A DNA stretch of 64,000 nucleotides from Dolomedes plantarius (Eukaryota; Arthropoda; Arachnida; Araneae; Dolomedidae): the NCBI GenBank assembly GCA_907164885.2, contig OU015493.1, forward strand, positions 217,511,459 to 217,575,458, read 5' to 3'. Below are positions 11,241 through 20,970 of the stretch, piece after piece. The notes under the pieces were generated by a model. That model made no database searches. It saw only the letters and a program-made list of their open reading frames with translations, and was not told the origin of the DNA. Every line of letters starts with the position of its first letter. Positions within the stretch are counted from its first letter, which is position 1. The translations under genes and the position numbers were made by a program.

Positions 11241-11933
11241 CTAGCTGAAAACCCGCGCTTCGCTACGGAGTACATTCAAATTAAATACAACGGTCAATGT
11301 ATGCAATTGATGACAAAAAAATAATAAACATATATATATTTATAATAAATACGACGATTAATGTATACAATTGATGTAAAAAAATATATATATATTTATT
11401 TATATATATATATATATTTATAAAAAAATCGTAAGGGATATTTATTTTTTTTTGGATAATATCCAATCGTCTGCTGCATTACAAAGAAAAAAAATTTTTT
11501 TTGCCTATTTAGTTTTTATGCACGTGACGATAAATTTATTGAAAGCCCCAGAAAAAGAAATCACGTGATCGGCATTTAATAAATTAAATTCTAAAAATGA
11601 ATCTTTAAAAATTCACCAAAAATCAGAAAATGGAGGTAAAGGTTCGAAAAAGATTTCATTTTAAAGGAATTTTTATGGTCTTTCTCGTGATATAAATTTT
11701 ATAACCCTCAAATTATTTTTTTTAAATGCAAACTTAAAAAAAAGTTACAAAAACAGCTTAAAAATTTAATTTTAAAAAATCGAAGAAGAATTTTTCAAAA
11801 ATCTTTCTTAGTGCACCCCTACATCATAAGAAGAATCGCCATGCAAAATTTCAGCCCTTTAGGTACAGCGGTTTGGTCTGTACGTTGTATGCCAGTCAGT
11901 CAGTCAGTTACGGAACTGTTTTTTATATATAGA
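11241..11933 (-). mobile_element. HelA copy 4, near full length
   Basis: On the minus strand it starts TCTATATATAAAAAACAG (11933) and ends with CCGTAGCGAAGCGCGGG, TTTTCAG and CTAG (11241-11244), followed by T. The 3' hairpin stem pairs CCGT-GC with GCGCGG around a GAA loop. This is the cleanest minus-strand copy and lies alone, outside the array. Confidence 0.8.
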
Positions 11934-12744
11934 CAAGTTACAAAGTTGTCAATGAATTCTCTTTAACCCTTTCCAGCATGGTGGGAATAAGAGAATCCCA
12001 CCTAATTAAACTCTTTTTTCCTTAAATTCTATTCACTTGAGCTGTATTTCAAATATAGAATACATTTGGGTTTTAGTTATAGTTTTAGGTTGTAAATGGT
12101 TGAACATAACAAGGCTCTTCATTTTTGTATGAAAATTGGCTAAATTAATCGGTAAAAAGTGTCTTTAGGACTGCTCGGTTTTTTGAAGGATTTTAAAAAT
12201 ATTTATATAAGTAAAATGTTATTAATTTACATTTTCCATTGATTAAACTTATTTTCGAAACAAAAAAATATATCATTTATAATATTTTTTAACGTTTATT
12301 TTTCACTTGAATTTCGTGGGGCTAAAAGAGTCCCGCCACACACTTGAGATTTTCACCGATAGATGGCAGCACTGCAATTTTCCATTGTTTAGAATTAATT
12401 ATTCCTTTTTCCGTTAATTTTGGTTAAGTTTTTCAGCCATTTTAGTATCAGGTGCCTTTATTTAGAGGCTGTCACTGATACTAAGACATAGAAATAGTTG
12501 GTGAACAGCAGAGGTCTCCCAGGAACCTTTGTCCTCACAGGACAAAGGAGTTGTACGAATAGTACCTCAAGAAATTGCTTCCAAGAAAAGCGATTGTACG
12601 ACATTGTGGGTGGTCCAGTTAGAAATTCCAACGAGACAGATGTAAACCTCGACGATTGCTGAAAGCCAGCACAATATATTGACAATCGAGATCTGGGAAA
12701 GCCAGAATTTTCCATTCAGAACAGGATTTTTTTTAAATTGATAA

Positions 12745-13427
12745 TCCTATATATAATAGCCGTTGTCTCTGTATGACACTTCCGGGCTGTACTAATCTTT
12801 CAATTGAAGCCCTCAGTAAACAAACCGCCGGTTAGGCTTAATTTCAATTTCAGATGTGGATCAGAATTTTTTCTTACCTAAAAACAAATATCTTCTCCAT
12901 CAAATCAAGTTTGTTCAGCCTATTTTTCTATAAAACATTCAGAACTAAAAAAAAATTGGATGTTTTTAGCTGTATATTTAACAGTTTTTAAAAATCTGTT
13001 TACTTTTGCGATGAATTCTGAAAGTAAACAAACTTGAATGTGAAAGAATCGCGTAGTGAACTGTAAAAAAATGGATGGCAGTCTACTACTCCAATCGCAT
13101 GAAAAACTAAATAAATAAAAAATAATGAAAGGGTTTGCTTTTACAAGGTGTGGATTAAATGCAATATTTTAGATAACTAGGGATATTTTTTAACTTTCAT
13201 ATACTTTTTCCATTATGACGTCATTTTTAGTATTATGACGTCAAAATGACGGGTTGGATGGCAGTCTACTACTCCAATCGCATGAAAAACTAAATAAATA
13301 AAAAATAATGAAAGGGTTTGCTTTTACAAGGTGTGAATTAAATGCAATATTTTAGATAATTCGGGATATTTTTTAACTTTCATATACTTTTTCCAATATG
13401 ACGTCAAAATGACGGGTTACCTACTAG
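12745..13427 (+). mobile_element. Non-autonomous Helitron, fourth family, nested in piggyBac-like element
   Basis: It starts A|TCCTATATATAATAGCC and ends CGTCAAAATGACG (hairpin), GGTTACCTA and CTAG|T. The insertion is between A and T. Its 3' half is duplicated in tandem (13072 and 13256). Confidence 0.65.
13072..13427 (+). repeat. Tandem duplication, 184-bp unit
   Basis: Units begin GGATGGCAGTCTACTACTCC at 13073 and 13256 and remain nearly identical through to TATGACGTCAAAATGACGGG. The duplication doubles the Helitron 3' subterminal region, including its hairpin. Confidence 0.85.
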
Positions 13428-13965
13428 TTTTAAATAATTGTTATTATATATAAATATGTGTAATGAATATCTAAAATTTATTTTAAATCAATTGTTGACG
13501 ATATTTTTTTGTATATATCTTATTTTCATTGATTGATATTATACTGCAAAACTATTGTAATATCCACTATGATGCAGGGAATGTCTTTGTTGCATGGTGG
13601 GACAAATGGTATCCCACCTCTCCCTGCAAAAATAAAAACAGCAGAAATTTTTTGGATGGCATAAAATGTCTATGTAAGTGCATCTGATCCTTTATACAAC
13701 CTATTTTCTAAATTTCAGTTGTATTTTAATATAGAGTGTCGCAAAGGGTTAAACTACAATAGTTCTTTCATCATGTCATTATACAGTGTTGGGAGAAAGA
13801 GGGTTGTTTTATGTTCCCATTATTGTCTTGGTGCATGGACATTTGGGGAACCAATATATTTTATCATCATTAATATTATTCGTGCAATGCAAACTTCTTA
13901 AAATAAATAAATTTACAGAAAAAGATAGAATCCGTTAATTAATTTACACTTCCTATAATGCAGAG

Positions 13966-14068
13966 GACCAGGTGGTGGCCGAATGACTAGGGCGCTGGCA
14001 TTCGCGTTCAGATACTGTGGTTTCGAGTCCCACTATTGGCATGGATGTTTGTAGCCTTTCGGAATCAG
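13966..14068 (+). mobile_element. SINE-C copy, head half (split by MITE-D)
   Basis: The tRNA-like head reads GGTGGTGGCCGAATGACTAGG (A box region) and GGTTTCGAGTCCC (B box, about 14019-14031). It is interrupted at the TTAA at 14069; the tail resumes at 14654. Confidence 0.8.
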
Positions 14069-14634
14069 TTAAAGCTGCTATGTACTAACCCCATTGGATT
14101 CGCTCACCTCAATGTTAAAACATGGAGAAAATGTGTCCACGGATTGTCGACTTGGATTCAAAGATTTATTTTTAAAAATTGTACTCCGTCATAGAGAAAG
14201 AAATTTCACATTTGTGTACATTTTTCGCTTTTTTTAAAAAAAATGCAATTAATATTTTAAATTTTAAATTATTCGGGGGGAAATCTGGTATAGGGTGTTT
14301 TAAACGCTCATAAATTCCTTCGGTGGACGAAATTTATAAAATGAATCCTGTAGCGCTTTGTAGAAAAGTTCAGGCTATCTGACAACACCAATTTTATTGG
14401 ATTATCGGCATTTATGTACCTGTAAATAGTTGGCAAAATTATATTTTAAATAAAAAAATTGGGGGGGGCAGCGCTTAACCTCCCTATAGAGAGAGAGCTA
14501 TTACACTTCCTCAAAATGTCAATCCTAAGGGGGGTGGAATTCTCGAACTGTCGACTGGACTCCTCCCACCACAAGAGTCTGCAAGAAGAGGAAAAGGAAA
14601 ATACGATTTTTTTCTTAGTACATAGTAGCCTTAA
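14069..14634 (+). mobile_element. MITE-D copy 1, TTAA-flanked
   Basis: Bounded by TTAA on each side with TIRs AGCTGCTATGTACTAA and its inverse TTAGTACATAGTAGCC. About 560 bp, AT-rich, no coding. It sits inside a SINE, which fixes the order of insertion. Related copies lie at 30325 and 43055. Confidence 0.85.
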
Positions 14635-14653
14635 GGCTCGGTGCACACGAGCC

Positions 14654-14730
14654 TTAAACTGCAGGTCCCGGTCTCGTGCAGCAAAAAGTTGACCGTAGCG
14701 CTCCAAACCAAACCCATAATGCAGAACTAT
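14654..14730 (+). mobile_element. SINE-C copy, tail half
   Basis: CTTAAACTGCAGGTCCCGG then GCAGCAAAAAGTTGACCGTA matches the tail of the SINE-C at 46545 in inverse orientation. It completes the head at 13966. Confidence 0.75.
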
Positions 14731-15490
14731 TACGCAACTCAGTTTATTAAGAAAAGAAAAGGGAAAACAGGCAGATGCTGTCACGTGAATGTTTTCACTT
14801 CTTACGACTCTTTCACATGACTGGTAAAAGCGATTAAAAATTGCATAACTCTTATGTTATCGCAGCTGCGAGCCGATGAAGTAGCTCACAATAATGCAAC
14901 AGAATGGTCTCGAGTCGAAATAGAGTAGATTTAGCCTCAGAGGAATAATACTTCTGCTTATGCGTCGTAGGATTTCAGGTAAACAAGTTGATACGCCGGT
15001 ACACAATGCCATCATTCATGGGTTTCGAAAATAGGCAGTCGTTATAATTGACGGCAAAATTTCGATGCTACAGCTGCTAAGTTCATAGCATCAGCCTAAA
15101 GTAAGCTCATTTTAATAGCATTATTACAAAATTTCATTACAAAATTGAAATCCTTTCCGGAGGTGAACTGCTAAAGGAGGGTATCAGGTTTCTTCCAGAG
15201 AGTTCAAGATCGACAGAAGACTAAGAATTTCCAGTGCCTCAATGCTGGAGAGAATCCCCATGTAAAATGAGCTTGGAATAAAACGGCTTCAGGCTTCATT
15301 ATGGAGCTCTTTACAAATTTTATATGGGAAATAGCGATAAAACGCTTTGTAGCATCGTGAGGTCAATTCATCCGTTACTGGAGGAGAGAAGGATTCCTCG
15401 GTCGATTTCTGGGCCAGCAAAGTGTCATTTTCATAGATCCCCCCTCCCCCTACACACACACACACAGATTCTGGCTTCGCATCTATGGCC
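14731..15490. other. Unassigned stretch
   Basis: No gene recognised. A short (CA)n run lies at 15453-15466. Confidence 0.4.
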
Positions 15491-15494
15491 TTAA

Positions 15495-16218
15495 GGTGAC
15501 TGCCTACGTTCGGAGTCAATTTTTTAAAAAAATAATTTTTTAAAGGAATTTTTGGTCTGTTATGGTAAAATAGCACTTAAAAATTTTAAAAAAGGAACAA
15601 AAACTTACCTGTCAATAGCATACTTTTTTATAAATTGGTCAATCTGAAGTAATTTTTAGTGAAATTTAGCTAAAACGCCTATCACTCTGCACAAATTCCT
15701 AATGCTACTATTTTAATTTCCTTCTCACACATGATACATATGACAGTTATCTTCAAAATGGCCTACAATCTAGAGAAATTTTAGAATGCAAAAATAATAC
15801 TTGCAATTTTATGTTCCAGTATGAAAATTTTCCCCGATTCGTCATTCCTTTCCTTATAAAAACAGCCCCAAATAGAAAACCATTTATTATACGCCAATTA
15901 TTGTGCGTCATTTCATTAACAATAGCATTTAAAACATTTCCTGAAAATTTTATCAAATTATATGCATTTTTATATGAGATATCATGATAACCGTAGAGAT
16001 TTGTGGTAAAAAACATAATTCTGTGAAAAACGCATTTAAAGTTGTTTGTCACTTCAATTTTATTGCAGAAGATGTTTTTTTAAGTAGCAATAACTCTGCT
16101 TCAAATTGATGTAGAATGAAAATCAAAGCAGTTTTGAAAAGAGAAAAGATTGAATTACATGATTCTTGCAAACAATGAAATTGACCAAAAATGACATTTT
16201 CAACGTAGGCAGTCACCT
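15495..16218. mobile_element. MITE-H, TTAA-flanked
   Basis: GGTGACTGCCTACGTT follows TTAA at 15491-15494, and AACGTAGGCAGTCACC precedes TTTAA at 16218-16222. The TIR is 16 bp and perfect. About 720 bp of AT-rich body. The minus ORF 15753-16052 has no domain. Confidence 0.85.
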
Positions 16219-16379
16219 TTAAGAAGTTCCTTACTTTTAGAATAAAATTTTATCATTTACCGTATTCAGCAATGGTGAAATTTTGTCTTAAGTAATTCCA
16301 TATCTTTGAAAATTAAAGTAAAAGAATATCAATTAATGCATTGAAAACAGTAAATTAAGAAAAAAAGTACTTTTGACTG

Positions 16380-16830
16380 TAGCATCGTGTAACGTGACTA
16401 ATTAAACTGTCTAATAAATATATACTGACTAATTAAACTGTCCAGTACCTATATATATATATATATATACATATATGTATAGGAATATATATAATATATA
16501 TATCTCACTATTTTTTTCTATTAATTAAACTGTCCAGTACCTATATAATTAAAAACCCATTAAGGGTGGGTGGGATTGGGGCCTCTGACTTTGTGAAGAA
16601 AAGTCATAAGAAATGAGCTCCTGATGTACGGACATTTCTAATAGAATTTGAAGGAGAAATGTTACACTTTTTCGGCATTGGTTATTCGACTTTTACGGCA
16701 ACAGTTTATATATATATAAATAAATATATACTGACTAATTAAACTGTCTAATAAATATATACTGACTAATAAATATATACTGACTAATTAAACTGTCCAG
16801 TACCTATATATATATATATATATATAAGAC
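16380..16830. repeat. Dispersed tandem repeat ACTAATTAAACTGTCCAGTA
   Basis: The unit TGACTAATTAAACTGTCNA with TACCTATATA or ATAAATATATAC spacers recurs at about 16396, 16428, 16517, 16733, 16765 and 16786. It is interspersed with (TA)n. A unique segment at 16560-16700 separates two clusters. Confidence 0.75.
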
Positions 16831-17383
16831 GTTTTGAGTTCTATTACATCCTATTTTAAGTTTTTTCCCGTGAATCTCTGTTTTATCTCGACATCACTGA
16901 TACAGGAGATGCCGAGATCTGTCTAATTAGCCGATCACATTTTTAACTGAGCATCTAAAAGAAATGTACCGAGAACTTGCGAGCATCTGAAATGTTCTGC
17001 GTGGACGTTTTTTCTGCCCTGCTCGCTTCTCTTTTTAGTGGGAAACTAATTATAAACCCGGGATGAAAAAACAAGAGGATGCTTCGTTATGTGATGTCCG
17101 ATTACGTAACCGCCTCTCAGCCGTGCTCGGAATCAAGAAGCAGTTGTGTTTGTAAACACTGTCAAGGACGGAACGAGTCGCGTCCAGCCGGCGAGATGGG
17201 TTCGAGCGCAGAAATGGGATCAGGGATATTTTGCATAACCGCCGAAATTGGGCTGAATTTCAAACCGGGCCTTGCGAAATTGTCATCTTCTTAATGCGTC
17301 CGAAAAATTAAATTCTCATAAGTAGCTGTTATATTCAAGAAAAATTCTTCCGGCAAAAAAAAATACGCCCCAACCCTGTACAG
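16831..17383. other. Unassigned, GC-richer, motif-bearing stretch
   Basis: It contains ATTACGTAAC (17101, C/EBP- or PAR-bZIP-like) and TGTAAACA (17151, forkhead-like). The 71-codon ORF at 17079 has no domain. It may be single-copy non-coding DNA. Confidence 0.25.
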
Positions 17384-17676
17384 TTAGGGCCTGTTCACAT
17401 AGGAGTCCGTTGCGTTGCGTTAAGGAAAAGGCGACGTGGGGACGAAAATAAACCAATCATAGGCGTTAAAAATTTCATTGCAAATCGTTTGGAGGCATAT
17501 GATTGGTTTATTTTTGTCTCAACATCATCTTTCCCTTTAGGGCCTATTCACATAGGAGTCCGTTGCGTTGCGTTAAGGAAAAGATGACGTTGAGACGAAA
17601 ATAAACCAGTCATAGGCCTCCAAACGATTAACTATGTGAACAGGCCCTAACGCAACGCAACGGACTCATATGTGCC
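17384..17676. mobile_element. Foldback MITE, two scrambled units
   Basis: TTAGGGCCTGTTCACATAGG begins at 17384 and a near-copy begins at 17537; the inverse end GTGAACAGGCCCTAA is at about 17636-17650. The GAC-AAAATAAACCA-TCATAG segment occurs in both orientations, so the unit folds on itself. The final CGCAACGCAACGGACTC block is out of order, indicating rearrangement. No coding. Confidence 0.65.
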
Positions 17677-18597
17677 ACTGAGAGTCTAAATAACGATATG
17701 GAGGGAAAGAATTAGCAGTGTAATTACAAAAGGGGAAGAAATCATCCTACTCTGGGATTAATTTGTCTTCTTGGAGACCGTGAAAGAAAGTTGCTCAGCA
17801 CAGCAAATTTTGTTCTTTTCTAGCGTCAGTGCGGCGTTACGTTGACATTCAGGCATATTTTACACAGGGAATAAAAACTTCCCACGGGCATGGTTTTCTC
17901 CGTAAAATGAAATAGGGTGAGTTCATGGTTTTTCCGAGCTATACTACCGTGTAATGGGAGATAATGAATTCACCCGTTCTAATTGGACGCAGTACAAACT
18001 CGGAAAGAATATGCCGAAAGATTTCTCGCGTCATTCGCGATCTAAATTCAAACCTTTAAATGTCAATTAGAAAATTTTAAGATATTTCAAAATATGCCGA
18101 CTCGTAGATGGCCACAATCAAGGGGTAATTTTAAGTTTATCTGAAACCATATTGCCTGTCCAAAGTATTCTTGTAGTGGGAAGGTTTCCCTGAATACAGT
18201 CCGAAAGCAAGTACAGAAAACGCCGCTGGTGACCCCTTTATGGGAACAAAGATTGTACTGAGAATTCATGAAACACGTGCTTTCCCTAGATAAAATTACC
18301 TCAAAGTATAAATTGATAAATTCTTTAGACAGCATCCGATAGCCACAAGGGGAAAGGGAAACTACTTGGCAGACACGATGAGGGGTAGTCAGTCACTCTC
18401 CGAAAGCAAATACAGAGAAGACAGCTGGCAATAAATACCTTTAAGACAATGCTAGAAATGAGAACTGTTATCACACGTACCCAAGAGAAAGTACGTACGC
18501 CTCGGTTGGGAGAGTAACACAACTTGAGAGAGAGAGAGAGAACGCTTCAACATCCAGGGTTTCAAAAGTACTGGTCTTGTAAACAAGGGAGTAAGTA
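17677..18597. other. Unassigned stretch with an old tandem duplication
   Basis: Segments 18105-18300 and 18330-18500 share TCCGAAAGCAA-TACAGA-AA, a following GC-GCTGG block, and CACGTG/CACGTAC blocks in the same order. A (GA)n run is at 18527-18541. No gene recognised. Confidence 0.4.
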
Positions 18598-19389
18598 CAG
18601 TGGAACCTCGCTTAACGAGCACCTCGCATAACGAGTATTTCGCATAACGAGCAAAATAAATCGTAAAAAGTTGGCTCGCTTAACGAGTGACGTGGAAGGA
18701 AGTCCCCTCTTCACGTCACCAGGATCATCAACGGCCGAAAAATAAGTATTTAAGGGTAGTCACGGATGGTTCGAGAAGCGAATATCATGGGACTGGGGTA
18801 TAACAATGATAGTGAGGAGCTTGTGGAAGAGCACAACCAAGAGCTGACCACCGAACAGCTCATAGAATTGCAGTGTCTTTCACAGCAAGCAGTCGTAGAG
18901 GAGGGTTTGTCAGTGGAGAAAGACGAAGAAACAGCAAAGAAACAATCTTCTGGATCAATAAAAGAAATGATGAAAGCATGTGAAACTGTTGCATCGTAAG
19001 TTACAAAGCATCACCGTGATAAGACGGTGGCTATGCGCGCTATAAATTTATTCAATGACAATGCGGTGACACATTTTCGGCAAATTTTGAAGCGTCGAGA
19101 AAAACGAATGTCGCTAGATAGCTTTCTAGTAAAAAATTTAGATATGTGTCATAAATTCGTAAATAATAAACTACATATGGATGATTTTGCTCCTTAAGAA
19201 TTTATGTATAAGTAATTTTCTTTAAATAATAAACGTTACATCTAAAAAATGTTGAGTTTTTTTTTGGCATGGAACGCATTATCGTATTTTATATTAATTT
19301 ATACGGGAAAAATTGTTTCGCTTAACGAGTGTTTCGCATTACGAGTAAGACTCTAGAAAGAATTATGCTCGTTATGCGAGGTTCCACTG
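18598..19389 (+). mobile_element. Tigger (pogo) element, internally deleted
   Basis: CAGTGGAACCTCGCTTAACG at the left and its near-inverse ending GAGGTTCCACTG at the right, each flanked by TA. Reiterated CGC-TAACGAG motifs lie in both ends. It carries a C-terminal transposase remnant. Confidence 0.9.
18766..19197 (+). pseudogene. Tigger/pogo transposase C-terminus, one internal stop
   Basis: Pogo-type transposases combine CENP-B-like DNA-binding domains and a DDE domain; only the tail past the DDE core is left here. The reading frame runs from an ATG at 18766 through an acidic, glutamine-rich segment (LVEEHNQELTTEQLIELQ) typical of the Tigger C-terminal linker. A TAA interrupts it at 18997-18999, and it continues in the same frame to 19197 with DKTVAMRAINLFNDNAVTHF and LKRREKRMSLDSF, the conserved Tigger C-terminal block. 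The HTH and catalytic domains are deleted. The ATG is probably not the original start. Confidence 0.85.
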
Positions 19390-19592
19390 TATAAGCAAAA
19401 AAACAGTAACAGATCTAGTAGCGGACTAAATGGATAAGGGGTAACAAAAGGTGATGCGGGGCAACAAGTTATAATGTATACGATAACAATGATAGCAAAA
19501 TTAAACAGAAGTAGAAAAAATTGACTATTAACAAGAAAGCGAAGGCAAGACAGTAGAAGAGTATGGGTCAAGGAGTTGGATTTCAAAGACGG

Positions 19593-20458
19593 TGTAACGT
19601 ATTCCTGCGATTTGTGTCAAAAGCAAACACTTAGGTAGCGTCACAGGTTACGTGTAAGGTAGACAGCTTACTAAAATAGAGACTTTTAAGATAATGCGGA
19701 TTTCAGTTTTATTTAATAAAGACGGTTAGTCCGCGATCTCGAATAATATATATATACAAACAGTCCATAGAAGTTGGAGTAGAAAACGTGGATTGTCTCT
19801 CAGGGATGGAGCACACTGTCGCTAAAACGAGGTGACGAACCGCTGGTCAGGTCACAGAAAAAAAGGGCCCGCACTCGTCCACTGGAAACTAGCAGCTTCT
19901 CTGAAATAACACAATTGGGGAGATCAAGTTCCGATCGGTTCCCCCGACCTTTCTCGGTGAAAAAGGGTCTTCTCACGTAGAGGGCAGAGCCTCACAAAAA
20001 AAACAAGTCACTTAAAAGTGCGTGGAGCTAGGAGATCAGGTATCACCCCTAAGCTCTCTAAGGAAAAACTCTCCGCACAAAAAACTCTGGTCTTCAAGCC
20101 CTCGTCGGCTTCTTTTAAAAACTTGATCCCTGGCGGAATTCTTTCTAGCCTCCTCTCTATAGCTCGCTCCGGATAGGCTGAGCGTCTAGCCGTGCGCAAA
20201 AAACGATGCCGATTATTACATCTTCATTGCCCGCTGACTCATTAGCGAACTCGTTTCAGGGCGTAAACTGTCATTGTCGGCCACTGTCAAAATATGGCGC
20301 CAGACTGTCTCCTCTTTTCATCCCAGGAATGCGTCCCGAAGAGGTGCCTATTGTGGTCCTCTTCCACCCGCGGGGTCTGCCATTCTTTAGCATCGGCTCA
20401 CGGCTAGCGGCGATTTTAATGGTGTTCCTACTCGCCTCGAGGGGGAGAAATTGCCACA
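19593..20458 (-). repeat. 3' LTR
   Basis: On the minus strand it runs from TGTGGCAATTT to CGTTACA (TG...CA). By eye it differs from the other LTR at about five sites. AATAAA occurs on the minus strand near 19712-19722 and is the likely polyadenylation signal. Short ORFs here occur identically in both LTRs and have no coding meaning. Confidence 0.93.
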
Positions 20459-20473
20459 GCCCCTCCCCCCTTT
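20459..20473 (-). promoter_or_regulatory. Polypurine tract
   Basis: On the minus strand AAAGGGGGGAGGGGC lies directly before the TG of the 3' LTR. Retrotransposons use this RNase H-resistant primer for plus-strand DNA synthesis. It fixes the element's orientation. Confidence 0.85.
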
Positions 20474-20847
20474 GAAGAGATTTTGCGGTTCTGCAAAATC
20501 TGAAAATCAAGGGTTAGGTACAGGTATCTTACTTGTATTCCATCTCCAGAGGCATTCCTAACAATTTTAATTTATGCATCAACTTCTAGGTTAAGTTTAC
20601 TTATTCATGTTACACTTAATTTACAATAAAAAACATTTTACACTAACACAATACCTCAATTAAAACATTAAATGTCATTTATATTTACAGAAACACAAAA
20701 AAAACATTCATATTTACAACACTATCTTAGGTTTAGAGGTTCAACTAAAAAGAAAACTTTATCTTATCACAATTTCTTAATTTAAAAACAATACACTGAA
20801 TTACAAATATAATAAGAAAAAAATGTTACAATTCAAGTAAATTTAGC
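20474..20847 (-). other. Retrotransposon 3' untranslated region
   Basis: AT-rich, non-coding. A hairpin GATTTTGC-N6-GCAAAATC lies at 20478-20499. It separates the RNase H stop codon from the polypurine tract by about 375 bp. Confidence 0.6.
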
Positions 20848-20970
20848 TTATTCCGCTCTACTGAGACAGTCAGCATGTTTGTTTTGTGATCCTGGCCTAT
20901 GAACAATCTTATAATTAAATGGTTGCATAGCTAGAGACCACCTCATATGCCTATGGTTGTTACCGGCATT
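20848..20970 (-). pseudogene. RNase H C-terminal remnant of the retrotransposon Pol
   Basis: In the frame shifted by one from the main ORF, the minus strand encodes [20 protein letters not shown] and then HADCLSRAE before a TAA at 20848-20850. This matches the conserved end of Ty3/gypsy RNase H (WSL-LQPY-F-I-HRPG-N-ADALSR). The upstream RNase H, the reverse transcriptase and the integrase core are missing. The deletion junction is at an A7 run at 20970-20976, just after the integrase zinc finger. The stop after SRAE means RNase H was the last Pol domain. Confidence 0.85.

Larger units (their letters stand above)
11967..13748. mobile_element. piggyBac-like transposon with TTAA duplications
   Basis: TTAA at 11963-11966 is followed by CCCTTTCCAGCATGG; GCAAAGGG at the right is followed by TTAA at 13749-13752. 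CCCTTT ends and TTAA target duplication are characteristic of piggyBac. Subterminal palindromes GGTGGGA-N-TCCCACC occur near both ends (11980-12001 and 13594-13617). No transposase could be identified; the minus ORF 12458-12715 has no recognised motif. A Helitron is nested at 12745-13427. Confidence 0.65.

Noticed and set aside
12458..12715. Transposase of the piggyBac-like element at 11967
   Set aside because: The 85-codon minus ORF shows none of the conserved piggyBac blocks.
20008..20475. Overlapping ORFs of 60-90 codons, repeated at 24207-24700
   Set aside because: They lie in the two LTRs and exist twice because the LTRs are identical.
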